Shown: positions 28,201-35,644, numbered from the stretch's first letter. The stretch is 64,000 nucleotides of DNA from Moritella sp. (GCF_013215705.1 NZ_JABSQR010000020.1:33243-97242); one strand, 5' to 3'. Program-made: numbers and translations. Notes: generated by a model from the sequence alone, not told the origin.

Positions 28201-31200
28201 TTCATTCCACTTCAGCCAAGGGGCTGATCTACTAGACCAATTGACTAAGCTGATCCCAGAAGTGGGAAATGTGTTGATCACCGATGGCAATAAAGCTAAG
28301 TCCAAAGAGTTGCTTGAAGGTGTGTGTTTTGCGCTGTCAGCCCGCTACATGATGGAAGAACGTGTTAACGGTATTGGTGGTGGTAAGGCATATATGGAAT
28401 GGTTGAAAGACTCAGTTCATGCATACAACGATAATCAAACTAGCAATAAAGTGGATTCGGGTTCAACAGAGCAAAAATTATTGAATCAGTACCGTCGCCA
28501 GAACCTAGGTTTGGCGGTTAAGGATCTGCTTTCAATGCAATATAGCCAATCGATGGATGCGTCCACTGTAGCTGCACGCGATGCGGCTAACAAGAAATAC
28601 AGCGGCAAATTGAAAGCTAATGGATTGACTGGTGCAAATATTAATGACGCACTGAGTTATGGTGCTGACGGATATGAATCAGTGATGGATAAGCTTCGTA
28701 ACCCGAGCAAATCCGCGTATATGACATTTATGTCTGAAGGACACGCTATGTCAGTTGTGGTTCACAAGAAAGGTAATCAGAAAGTTTGGTCTTTCTATGA
28801 TCCTAACTTTGGCGCCAAGTCATTTGTCCAGTACGATGACTTCCGTGGTTTCATGAATAATTTCCATAAAGGACTGCTGACGAAATACAAGTTTCAGGAT
28901 AGTGATGAAGCCAGTCAAAGCTTCTATGTATATTTCAATAAATTTGAAGATGGCGATATCTCTGCTTATGACGGTCTTTGGAAGCAGAGTCGAGAAGGTG
29001 AGCAAGGCTATGTGCTTCGTGCGCTGAAAGAACAGGGTAAAACATTCTCTTTAGGGAATAATGCAACTGGTCGAGTTGTGGATTTCCAAGATGAGCAGAT
29101 CACTATGGAGGTGACAACTAAGCAAGGCCGTAAAATGTTGCTTGATGTTGAAGGAAGTAACTTTAAACAGGCTGTGGATCTAGTTGAAAAAAATATTGCT
29201 CAGGTTTTAGCTGATCCATCTACGGCAAAGTTGTCAATTAAGCGCAATGCTGACATTGAGCAGTTTGAAAGTTTAGGTAAAGAAAAGTCTATTGTGACGG
29301 AACCGGCAGGGCAAGCTGGTGATAGTGATTCAAGAAAAATACACTATACACAGCCTTATATTGATGATCTTTTGCATTATGTGGCAGAAGCAGTACCTGG
29401 AGGGTCAACAAATCGACAAGACAGTTATGAACAGTTAAAAGCACATTATTCATCAGAAGAAATTGCCAATAAATTTGCTGGATTACGTGGTGATGCTCGT
29501 TCACATATGATCACTTCAATGTATAGTGGTCTCGATAACCCTTATATCAAAAAAGCAATGAGTAAAGCTGAAGCTGCTCGCTTAAATGGTATAGGTAATT
29601 GTGACGAAATGACTTCGTTGGTAGTTGAAAAATTCCTTAAAGATAATAAAACTGGTTTTGCTATTGTCGGTGTCGATACTTGGGACAGTGTATTACCTGA
29701 AAACAAATTAAATACAGGTCATGTATTTATTATTGCGGGTTTAACTGAGCGGCCATCAATTACGGGGGAAATTATAACTGCTAATACAGATTTTGAGCAT
29801 TTTGATATAAAGGCCAATCCTGGGGCATTTGTTATTGACCCTTGGGCTAAACAGTCTTATTCGTTGGATGATCCAAAATGGAAAGCCAAACTTTCAGCGA
29901 TTTATAATCAAGCCTATGAAGAAGATCTCATCGCCGATGGTAAATCAATTTTATCATTAGAAGAATCAAATAAGATTGTTGCTAATATTAATATTTATGT
30001 TGATCAAGAAGGTCTCTCTTCTGAAAAATCGATCGGCACAATGTTTGATTTAAAAGAAAAGGCCGATGCTAAGCATCATTTTGAAAATGCTGTAATCAGT
30101 AAAATATATAGTGACGACTTTATTGATAATCAAAAGGTTAATTTTATGGCTTATCATGGCCGTAATCAGAATGAGGCTTCTATCGTAGTGTTAGAAGATA
30201 TTCATCACCAAGTGGCGGCCGGCCAAAATGGTATTAATCTTCTAAATAAAATTAATAGTACCGATGCAGGACGAGAAGTTTTAAATGATTTGCATAGTAG
30301 TGGTAAGAAACTGGTTATCTCATTTGCAGAGAAGGACGCGTTTTTTGATCAATACACCAATAGTCAAGGAAAGATTGTTGATAATGTTGCGCATTTAGTA
30401 TTATCCACTGCTGATATTGATACGGATCCCCGAGTAGCTGCTACGGCAATTGTTGACGCTGCTGCGAAAATGACCAGTGCCAATTTTGATGTTAATGAAT
30501 TTGAAAGTCAGTTTGCTAAGAAGAAAGTTACATTGAAGCCAATGTTTTCTGTTAGCAAAGAACCTGGTTATTTTGACGTTAATTTTGATGATGTTGCTGC
30601 AGTTTCTGAAGTGAAAAAACAGGCGGCAGTGACAGGTAAAAGAATTGGTAACAGTTATCAGGATATTCTTGATAAATTGGCGCAGTTTCATGAGACATCG
30701 CCTGTTGGTAAAAGGGTGATTGCTCAGGAATTAGAAAGCGCCATTTCCCAATATGTGGCAGAACATCCAAGTTCAGGGCGTAATTCAGCGTTACTACATT
30801 TGCAACAAAGCCTAGAAAATGGGGAAAGTTTACTGGACGAGTCGTCCAATAAAGATAAAAACCATAGTCAGCAAGAATCGTTAGATGGTACTGCGCGTAA
30901 GGCTAATACCCAAGATGTTGATTCTTGGGATACAGTAGCCGTAACGTCGAATGATGATGGTGGTGAAACCCGCTTTGACGGTCAGCTTATTATTCAGACG
31001 GAAAATGACCCGGCAGCTGCGAAAGCGGCGGCTAATTTGGCCGGTAAACATCCTGATTCAAGTGTGGTCGTTCAGCTTGATACTGATGGCAAGTACCGTG
31101 TGGTCTATGGCGATCCAGAACAACTATCCGGCAAACTACGCTGGCAAGTAGTCGGTCATGGTCGAGATGAAAGTGACAATAATAATACTCATTTGAGTGG

Positions 31201-34200
31201 TTACAATGCAACTGAACTGGCAGCTAAGCTCGCGCAGTTCAATCAGGACTTCAGTCAGGCGGAAAATATCAGTAGTAAACCGGAGCATATCAGTATTGTC
31301 GGTTGTTCGCTGGTCAGCACTGATAAGCAGAAAGGTTTTGCGCAAGGCTTCATTACTGCTATGGCTGAAAATGACATACATATAGATGTGCCAGCACGCA
31401 GTAGCGAAGTCGCTGTTGATGGAACGGGACGTAAGCATACTCGCGATGAAAATGACCAATGGGTTACGAAACTGGCCGACAACAAAGTCGTACTGAGTTG
31501 GGATGAACAGGGTGATGTGGCGGTTCGTGAAGAAGCAGTTCGTAACGGAATTGCCGAAGGTGATATTGACCTTAGCCGTGTCGGTCAGAGTGAAAGCGAT
31601 GTGTCAGTACGTGGTGCGATTGCGGATAACGATGATGTCTTTAGCGCACCGGAAAAACGTAAAAAGAAAAGCGCAAGCAGCAGTTCTGATGATTCGGCTA
31701 AATCGAAAAAATCGGATAACAAAGTGAGTTATTCCGGCAATATTCAGGTGAACGTGGGTGATGGTGAGTTTACCGCGCTCAACTGGGGTACCTCAAACGT
31801 GGCCGTTAAAGTTGGTACGGGTGGCTTCAAGTCGCTGACCTTCGGTGATAATAACGTCATGGTGCACATCGGTAACGGTGACAGCAAGCATAGCTTCGAT
31901 ATCGGAGGCTACCAGGCTCTGGAAGGTGCACAGATGTTTATCGGTAACCGTAACGTGAGCTTCAATATGGGGCGCAGTAACGATCTGATCGTGATGATGG
32001 ACAAGTCTATTCCGACGCCGCCATTGGTTAATCCTTTTGATGGTGCCGTACGTATTTCTGGTGTACTTCAGGATATTGCAGAATCAGGGAAGGGTCAGGA
32101 CTGGCTGGCTGCTCAGGATAGTCAGTGGACATTAGCGGGTGCGAAGAAATTCGTTAACGACATGTCGGGTCTGGATCAGACCAGCAGTGTAGATTATACA
32201 AGGTTAGTTAATCTTGACTCTCAGAACGAACGCAGTAGCCGTGGACTGAAGAGTGATACTGAAGCAGCATTGAACAAGAAATATAACGAGTGGTTGAGTG
32301 GTAATAAGAGCTCTGACACCAGCAAGATGAGCCGTGCAGATAAGTTCCGTCAGAACAATGAGGAACTCGCATTTAACCTTGCAGTAGGTGGTCGAGGCGC
32401 GGATATTCAGGTCACGACTGGTAACTGGAACTTTATGTTCGGTGATAATATACAGTCTATTCTAGATACTAACCTCGGTTCGTTGTTCGGTGTAATGACT
32501 CAGCAGTTCTCTGCATCCGGAAAAGTTCAAACAACCTTTACTTATAATCCTCAAGATTTACCTCGTCAGCTGAAGAATAAACTGTTGGGTAAACTGGCTG
32601 GTGTAGGTGCTGATACTACATTGGCAGATATTTTTGCGGTTGATTATACTGCTGACGGTCAAATAGTTGCGCGTAATGGCGACGCTGTTGATGGTGTTGC
32701 TATATTGACTGAAATGGTGGAAGTGGTTGCTGAATTTGGTGGCGGACAGCTGAAATCTTTCACCGACCCGTCGAAATTGCTAGATAGCTTAAAATCAAGC
32801 TTAGATATGGGTAAAGATGGGCTAACCTCTTTTGCTGAAAGTCATGGTTTAAAAGAGAAAGCGCCAGCAGAGCAGGACGATAAGTTAGCGGTCAGCGTTA
32901 ATAGTGACACAGATTCTCAGGCTAAGCCTGCAACGGCTGGTGAAGTTACAGAGCAAGAAGAACGTCCGTTTGGATTCAATGCTCTGAATTTACCTAACTT
33001 ATTTACAACTATTTTCAGTGCAGATAAACAGTCAGAAATGAAGTCTTTGGTGACTAATCTGAAAAAAAATCTCACTGCTGATCTGCTTAATATGAAGGAG
33101 AAAACCTTTGACTTCCTTCGCCATAGTGGGCATTTACAAGGCGATGGTGATGTGAATGTGTCTCTGGGTAATTATAATTTCAACTGGGGTGGTGACGGTA
33201 AAGATCTAGGCGCTTACCTTGGTGACAATAATAATTTCTGGGGGGGCCGCGGTGATGATGTTTATTACGCAACTGGCACGTCGAATATCTTCACTGGTGG
33301 AGAAGGTAACGACGTGGGCGTGTTGATGGGCCGTGAAAACATGATGTTCGGTGGTAAGGGAAATGATACTGCTGTTGTCGCTGGTCGTATTAACCATGTA
33401 TTTATGGGCGACGGTAATGACCAAGTCTTTGTCTTCGGTGAAGGTGGAACCATTGAATCCGGCTCAGGCCTAGATTACGTTGTTACATCAGGTAATTATA
33501 ATTCTGTACAGGCAGGTGATGATCAAGACTATGTGGTGACGATTGGTAATCACAATCTGATCGACTTAGGTAATGGTGATGACTTCTCGAACGTTTTCGG
33601 CAATTATAATAAAATTGACGGCAAAGCGGGCAAAGATGTGATCAAACTGATGGGCTTCCACGCAGTGGTTAACGCTGGGGCTGGTGATGATCATTTAATC
33701 GCAGCATCTATCTCGAAGTTCAGTGAACTCGATGGTGGCGAAGGTAATGATCTGTTAGTACTTGGTGGTTATAGTAATACCTTCCAAGGCGGTGCCGGTA
33801 TTGACAGCTTTATGGTAAGCGCTAATGTAATCGAGAATCAGGTCACAGATATTTCTAAAGATGATTTCATCGTCTTTGATAAAGTAAACTGGAATGATCT
33901 ATGGCTGCAGCGCAGTGGCTCTGATTTACAGATCCTGATAAACAATAAGACTGACTACAGTTCGGATCAAGCTAAATTTGAAAGCCTTGGTTCGGTAACT
34001 TTCTCTGATTACTTTGCGGATAACCGTGCTGAATTGGTGATCAGTATGGATGCCAAGCAGGAATCGGGTGTACGTGATTATGTAGCCTTGTCGAATGGTG
34101 CTGTCGATAACTTAGTTCAGGCTATGAGCGGTTTTGCGCCATCAGCCGGTAATGCTGGGTTTATGGATTCGCTAGATAACAGTGCACAACACAAGGTTGC

Positions 34201-34246
34201 GTTAGCATGGGGTAATGTAAATAAGGGAACAGGCCATATAGCGTAA
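22268..34246 (+). CDS. rtxA: MARTX toxin RtxA, 3992 residues
   Basis: Multifunctional autoprocessing RTX toxin, secreted by RtxBDE-TolC and expected to deliver its central domains into eukaryotic cells. It is shorter than the V. cholerae form (about 4545). Order: Gly-rich A repeats with two inserted non-repeat blocks (residues 1-730); B repeats of about 20 residues with GDG/GNG (about 735-1350); a jelly-roll-like NLIVNGDFEQG segment (from 1459) and a long Ala/Gln/Lys coiled-coil linker (about 1600-1880); cargo domains (about 1900-2860); a cysteine protease domain with H2964 and C3013; further repeats (about 3155-3240); C-terminal calcium-binding GGxGND repeats (about 3625-3850); and a terminal secretion region. 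The ATG has AAGAGGG upstream. The cargo is atypical: no ACD, RID or ABH domain is apparent. Confidence 0.95.
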   Translation: MGKPFWRSVEYFFTGNYDADDGNNNIVAIGFGGEIHAKGGDDNITVGSIGAIVYTGSGNDTVQGGAAYLKIEDTSGNLSVKGAAGYAEINKREDGNVSFAGLAGGVTIDHSGNHGDVKYAGAAVSNNLIRKGLTGNVTFKGAGGYNRIWHETNQGNLYFAGAGAGNKLDRTWFNRYQGSRGDVTFDGVGAANSISSRVETGNISFKGAGVDNHIVRKGKEGNITFQGAGASNRIERIRQAEDIYSETRGDIRFEGIGGYNSIYSDVAHGNINFSGGGAYNKITRKGADNDFAGEGLENANADEIVLTSASLGGSWIQESQAVSGVKSTTEANTYLFAFADQTYTKISKVRLYNDPVTGKLGYYATSWYKEGNHLANLAEQQILSENGFVNINRDGAYTLSKLKIEHQQPVTIHAVEENLTEYEWITYGDGTNIDASDVSLSDAKMGGPSISTIGTMIDVQAVKSNSKPNTYIYASLQGKYTKIVVVELANDPKSGELKYRATPWYKTGDYRTNLANEDISAGNGYRHAGYSLSDLHYSVDSVRISSDQVADLDEYSEQALIKPFTNFGESSGDVRFNGVGGGNVIKSNVTHGNVYFNGVGIGNVILHSSKFGNTEFNGAGAANVIVKSGLEGDLTFRGVGLANVLVHQSKQGKMDVYAGGAVNVLVRIGDGQYLAHLLAYGNISVHKGNGASRVVMFGGYNTHTQIGNGNGTWVAAGGFNVMTQVGDGDITSVLVGGANVLTKIGDGDLTSGMIGGANIITHISGDEQSSDTTVVALGGLNVLTKKGKGNALAVMAGGGNVLTHIGDGSTTGVMIGGANVLTKVGNGDTTGIMLGLGNVLTHIGNGQTLGVMGAVGNVFTKVGDGTAIAAMVGATNIFTHVGDGDSWALMGGLGNVFTKIGNGNALALMVAKANVFTHIGNGTTVALMLAEGNIATKIGNGMTMAAMVGNANIFTHVGDGDTFAAMIGQANILTKVGNDLTAALMVGQANIYTHIGDGTSIGILAGEANIMTKVGDGTTLAAMFGKANIMTHVGDGLTGVLALGQANIVTKVGDGFMGVVAAAKANVVTHVGDGTTAAVLLGKGNILTKVGDGTTVGLLISDIGNIMTHVGDGMTIGIAKGKANIITKVGDGLGVNVAWGEANILTHVGDGDRYNFAKGKANIITKVGDGQEVSVVHGQANIITHIGDGDDYTGAWGDANIITKVGDGRNVVLAKGDANIVTQVGDGDSFNALWSKGNIVTKMGDGIQVTAAKGKANIVTTIGNGLSVTATYGDLNINTKVGDGISVNVAWGKYNVNTKVGDGLNVAVMKGTANANIQVGDGLGINASYAQHNVAIKIGNGDFYSLSVASSNTTSNKLSSLFDNIKQTVLGVAGSQGINFLVQGDDASTSASRKGRGAIATPEITKLNGFQMEEIAEIGSDLGDSMSGAVTDVETPDVAAMQSELAIDEDVESTENKNLIVNGDFEQGGNGWNGTHGIEASHSANAYGVDEKGHGALVSELDTYTNTSLSQDLSNLSDGEVISLSFDFTKRAGLSNNEGMDVIWNGNLVFSASGDETTWQQQTLKLTAKAGSNRIEFKGTGQNDGLGYVLDNVVAISEIPQQTNAVSEHAEQNEAAQNATADKERAEADSQRLKQEKSQQLAALSGSQSQLEATDQNALETNGQAEREALAAEQQEITKELTDMTKGLDALDGQANYQGESGDNWIDNFAGGILDNVQSKLDDAKLHSNEQLEKAAQQNKQNQLDVQNAVAKSEAGVAKGEENEVNAQQDTSDAKAKANSRKDDALVKQQEAQQAATKANADSNQAQQRGEQDSAAAQSKSSQAQENAKAAKQDKDDKPDREGAAGSGLSGKAYEAQAAAENTSNVDVYSEVTTDGRFSEGLTEQELEAIEGATLAVNRLAINARSHGSKSAASITEMFSNNGTKAIEATKTVNSQEVHRKEVQISGIQQDVMKAGITQILGDKIFDFKAGGKESDESSFHFSQGADLLDQLTKLIPEVGNVLITDGNKAKSKELLEGVCFALSARYMMEERVNGIGGGKAYMEWLKDSVHAYNDNQTSNKVDSGSTEQKLLNQYRRQNLGLAVKDLLSMQYSQSMDASTVAARDAANKKYSGKLKANGLTGANINDALSYGADGYESVMDKLRNPSKSAYMTFMSEGHAMSVVVHKKGNQKVWSFYDPNFGAKSFVQYDDFRGFMNNFHKGLLTKYKFQDSDEASQSFYVYFNKFEDGDISAYDGLWKQSREGEQGYVLRALKEQGKTFSLGNNATGRVVDFQDEQITMEVTTKQGRKMLLDVEGSNFKQAVDLVEKNIAQVLADPSTAKLSIKRNADIEQFESLGKEKSIVTEPAGQAGDSDSRKIHYTQPYIDDLLHYVAEAVPGGSTNRQDSYEQLKAHYSSEEIANKFAGLRGDARSHMITSMYSGLDNPYIKKAMSKAEAARLNGIGNCDEMTSLVVEKFLKDNKTGFAIVGVDTWDSVLPENKLNTGHVFIIAGLTERPSITGEIITANTDFEHFDIKANPGAFVIDPWAKQSYSLDDPKWKAKLSAIYNQAYEEDLIADGKSILSLEESNKIVANINIYVDQEGLSSEKSIGTMFDLKEKADAKHHFENAVISKIYSDDFIDNQKVNFMAYHGRNQNEASIVVLEDIHHQVAAGQNGINLLNKINSTDAGREVLNDLHSSGKKLVISFAEKDAFFDQYTNSQGKIVDNVAHLVLSTADIDTDPRVAATAIVDAAAKMTSANFDVNEFESQFAKKKVTLKPMFSVSKEPGYFDVNFDDVAAVSEVKKQAAVTGKRIGNSYQDILDKLAQFHETSPVGKRVIAQELESAISQYVAEHPSSGRNSALLHLQQSLENGESLLDESSNKDKNHSQQESLDGTARKANTQDVDSWDTVAVTSNDDGGETRFDGQLIIQTENDPAAAKAAANLAGKHPDSSVVVQLDTDGKYRVVYGDPEQLSGKLRWQVVGHGRDESDNNNTHLSGYNATELAAKLAQFNQDFSQAENISSKPEHISIVGCSLVSTDKQKGFAQGFITAMAENDIHIDVPARSSEVAVDGTGRKHTRDENDQWVTKLADNKVVLSWDEQGDVAVREEAVRNGIAEGDIDLSRVGQSESDVSVRGAIADNDDVFSAPEKRKKKSASSSSDDSAKSKKSDNKVSYSGNIQVNVGDGEFTALNWGTSNVAVKVGTGGFKSLTFGDNNVMVHIGNGDSKHSFDIGGYQALEGAQMFIGNRNVSFNMGRSNDLIVMMDKSIPTPPLVNPFDGAVRISGVLQDIAESGKGQDWLAAQDSQWTLAGAKKFVNDMSGLDQTSSVDYTRLVNLDSQNERSSRGLKSDTEAALNKKYNEWLSGNKSSDTSKMSRADKFRQNNEELAFNLAVGGRGADIQVTTGNWNFMFGDNIQSILDTNLGSLFGVMTQQFSASGKVQTTFTYNPQDLPRQLKNKLLGKLAGVGADTTLADIFAVDYTADGQIVARNGDAVDGVAILTEMVEVVAEFGGGQLKSFTDPSKLLDSLKSSLDMGKDGLTSFAESHGLKEKAPAEQDDKLAVSVNSDTDSQAKPATAGEVTEQEERPFGFNALNLPNLFTTIFSADKQSEMKSLVTNLKKNLTADLLNMKEKTFDFLRHSGHLQGDGDVNVSLGNYNFNWGGDGKDLGAYLGDNNNFWGGRGDDVYYATGTSNIFTGGEGNDVGVLMGRENMMFGGKGNDTAVVAGRINHVFMGDGNDQVFVFGEGGTIESGSGLDYVVTSGNYNSVQAGDDQDYVVTIGNHNLIDLGNGDDFSNVFGNYNKIDGKAGKDVIKLMGFHAVVNAGAGDDHLIAASISKFSELDGGEGNDLLVLGGYSNTFQGGAGIDSFMVSANVIENQVTDISKDDFIVFDKVNWNDLWLQRSGSDLQILINNKTDYSSDQAKFESLGSVTFSDYFADNRAELVISMDAKQESGVRDYVALSNGAVDNLVQAMSGFAPSAGNAGFMDSLDNSAQHKVALAWGNVNKGTGHIA
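24460..26310 (+). repeat. MARTX B-repeat region with alternating Lys/His units
   Basis: About 32 coding repeats of 19-20 residues built on NxxTxVGDG, encoded by diverged 57-60-base units. For 25 consecutive units the variable residue of the T-x-V/I core alternates strictly between Lys and His (TKVGDG, THVGDG, TKVGDG and so on), giving a true period of about 39 residues. The pattern decays in the last seven units (Q, K, T, K, K, Q, K). In MARTX toxins these repeats act at the host membrane. Confidence 0.85.
27950..29270 (+). other. RtxA cargo domain 1: YopT-like (C58) cysteine protease-like
   Basis: Residues about 1900-2335 of RtxA. A C58-type triad is readable: Cys2020 in LLEGVCFALSARYM, His2159 in EGHAMSVVVH and Asp2178 in SFYDPNFGA. 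The order, the GxC(x)xLS context and the DPN-G motif after the His fit YopT/AvrPphB-type proteases. Other MARTX toxins carry C58-like effectors (MCF, DmX); which subgroup this is cannot be decided here. The segment ends near QFESLGKEKS, a Leu-containing junction that could be a CPD cleavage site. Confidence 0.65.
29285..30080 (+). other. RtxA cargo domain 2: unassigned Cys-His-Asp domain
   Basis: Residues about 2340-2605 of RtxA. A second papain/transglutaminase-like order is visible: Cys2445 in GIGNCDEMTSL, His2485 in NTGHVFIIAG and Asp2524 in FVIDPWAKQSY. The GNCDEM helix start and the H...IDPW pair suggest a protease, deamidase or transglutaminase fold. I do not recognise it as a named MARTX effector. 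The DNA here looks AT-richer than the flanking conserved toxin regions. Confidence 0.55.
30125..30850 (+). other. RtxA cargo domain 3: unassigned
   Basis: Residues about 2620-2860 of RtxA, between cargo domain 2 and the cysteine protease domain. It begins VNFMAYHGRNQNEASIVV and has a predicted alpha/beta half (AGREVLNDLHSSGKKLVISF) followed by helices (QDILDKLAQFHETSPVGKRV). No catalytic motif I trust is present. It may be a separate effector, a targeting module for domain 2, or a spacer. Confidence 0.4.
30900..31600 (+). other. RtxA cysteine protease domain (CPD, C80)
   Basis: Residues about 2880-3110. The autoprocessing protease of MARTX toxins, activated by inositol hexakisphosphate in host cells. 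The catalytic His2964 (WQVVGHGRDE) and Cys3013 (SIVGCSLVS) are both intact, 49 residues apart as in the family. Basic residues for InsP6 binding (for example AARSSEV-like and GRKHTRDE stretches) follow. Confidence 0.9.
33130..33830 (+). repeat. C-terminal RTX calcium-binding repeats of RtxA
   Basis: Residues about 3622-3855 hold repeated Gly-Asp motifs (WGGRGDDVY, TGGEGNDVG, GGKGNDTAV, LGNGDDFS, GGEGNDLLV). These are the diverged RTX repeats that bind calcium and fold after type I secretion. The region is followed by an about 135-residue secretion-signal tail. Confidence 0.85.
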
Positions 34247-34303
34247 TTTTATATTGTTATTCGCTTGCGAAACAGGACCGACTCACTGTGATTTAAGTAT
34301 GAT

Positions 34304-34332
34304 TCTAGCAGCGTGTTTTTTACGCTGCTAGA
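34304..34332 (+). terminator. hairpin after rtxA
   Basis: A perfect 11-bp stem (TCTAGCAGCGT at 34304-34314 with ACGCTGCTAGA at 34322-34332) encloses a T-rich loop, about 60 bases after the rtxA stop. It is likely part of the rtx transcript end. Confidence 0.65.
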
Positions 34333-34359
34333 AGTAAAAAATTAGTGGAATATATAAAG

Positions 34360-34391
34360 GGCTGCCTCATTGCTGAGGTAGCCATTTTTTT
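34360..34391 (+). terminator. second terminator after rtxA
   Basis: A 10-bp stem with one wobble (GGCTGCCTCA at 34360-34369 with TGAGGTAGCC at 34374-34383) is followed by eight Ts. This is a classic intrinsic terminator closing the toxin locus. The rest of 34247-34624 holds only the fbpA promoter region. Confidence 0.85.
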
Positions 34392-34526
34392 TGCCCGTAA
34401 CGTTGGAAAACCCATTTAAAAAGTAATTTTATTGAGTTAGTGTCGGTCCAATACTCCTATTTAAATAGAAATGAATTTGTCTGTAAATGAAAAGCAGACT
34501 TTATCATTATCCTTCGTTAATCTTTG

Positions 34527-34541
34527 TGATAATTATTATCA
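34527..34541 (+). promoter_or_regulatory. Fur box upstream of fbpA
   Basis: TGATAATTATTATCA is a perfect 7-1-7 inverted repeat and a close match to the Fur box core. It lies about 85 bases before the fbpA start. Repression of fbpABC by Fur when iron is plentiful is inferred. Confidence 0.8.
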
Positions 34542-34624
34542 TTTGCACTTGTGGAAAGTTTTATATTCTTATAAACTCGCTGCATATTGTAAATTATGTA
34601 AACAATTCGTATTAAGAGGTAAGG

Positions 34625-35644
34625 ATGAAAAAAGGAATATTTGGTTTATCTGCTTTGGCATTAACAACGTCACTCATGAGCGCAACGGCTTTTGCTGGTG
34701 AAGAAGTTAATATTTATTCAAATCGCCAAGCTAATTTGCTTAATCCGATCCTTGAACAATACACTAAAGATACTGGTGTGAAGGTGAACATTGTATTTGC
34801 CAAGAAAGGACTTGCAGATAGAATGAAACGCGAAGGTCGTTTATCAAAAGCCGATCTATTACTAACAACGGATATCAGCCGCTTAGTTGAAGCTGTTGAA
34901 AGTGGTGTAACTCAGCCAGTATCAAGCGACGTATTAGAAGATAACATTCCAGCGCAATACCGTGACCCAGATGGCGAATGGTTTGCACTAACAACACGTG
35001 TACGTAATATCTATACTTCACGTGAAGTTTATGGCGACGTTGCTAACATCACTTATGAAGAACTTGCAGACCCTAAATATAAAGGTCAAATCTGTACACG
35101 TTCAGGTAAACACCCATATAACGTAGCTCTTATCTCATCAATGATTTCGCATCACGGTGAAGCTGAAGCAAAAGTATGGTTAGAAGGTGTTAAAGCTAAC
35201 TTAGCACGTAAACCACAAGGTAACGATCGTGCACAAGTTAAAGCAATTAAAGAAGGCGTTTGTACTGTTGCGCTTGGTAATAGCTACTACTTAGGCAAAA
35301 TGTTGAAAGATCCAAAACAAGTTGCTTGGGCTGAATCGGTTAACATTAACTTCCCTAACCAAGAAAACCACGGCGCGCACGTAAACGTTTCTGGTATGGT
35401 ATTAGCGAAATTCGCACCGAACAAAGGTAACGCAGTTAAACTGATGGAATACCTGTCTGGCGCGAAAGCACAACAAATGTATGCTGAAGTTAACATGGAA
35501 TACCCAGTTAAAGCGGGTATCAAAGCATCTGAGTTAGTTTCATCTTGGGGTGAATTTAACGCAGATTACATGCCAGTCGCAGAAATTGCAAAACATCGTA
35601 AAGCTGCACTAAGACTACTTGATGAAGTTAAGTTCGACTTGTAG
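34625..35644 (+). CDS. fbpA: ferric iron ABC transporter, periplasmic binding protein
   Basis: Periplasmic Fe3+-binding protein of the FbpA/FutA/AfuA family. It has 339 residues with a signal peptide ending ATAFA-GEE (cleaved near residue 24). The mature N-terminus EVNIYSNRQANLLNPILE is typical of the family, and the paired iron-ligand tyrosines appear in GNSYYLGKML near residue 219. RNIYTSREVYGD carries another likely ligand Tyr. AGAGGTAAGG precedes the ATG. A Fur box lies upstream and the permease and ATPase genes follow. A large hairpin between fbpA and fbpB would give more binding protein than permease. Iron as substrate is well supported by the Tyr pair plus the Fur box. Confidence 0.9.
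   Translation: MKKGIFGLSALALTTSLMSATAFAGEEVNIYSNRQANLLNPILEQYTKDTGVKVNIVFAKKGLADRMKREGRLSKADLLLTTDISRLVEAVESGVTQPVSSDVLEDNIPAQYRDPDGEWFALTTRVRNIYTSREVYGDVANITYEELADPKYKGQICTRSGKHPYNVALISSMISHHGEAEAKVWLEGVKANLARKPQGNDRAQVKAIKEGVCTVALGNSYYLGKMLKDPKQVAWAESVNINFPNQENHGAHVNVSGMVLAKFAPNKGNAVKLMEYLSGAKAQQMYAEVNMEYPVKAGIKASELVSSWGEFNADYMPVAEIAKHRKAALRLLDEVKFDL

Noticed and set aside
30381..30510. Zinc metalloprotease motif in RtxA cargo domain 3
   Set aside because: The candidate helix reads TAIVDAAAKM and lacks HExxH, so no metalloprotease call is made.
22769..33453. Many antisense reading frames of 60-130 codons across rtxA
   Set aside because: They mirror the Gly/Asp-rich repeats, have no ribosome binding sites and lie wholly inside one long, well-supported gene.
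34471..34701. 76-codon reading frame overlapping the start of fbpA
   Set aside because: It runs through the Fur box and the fbpA ribosome binding site in another frame and has no family features.
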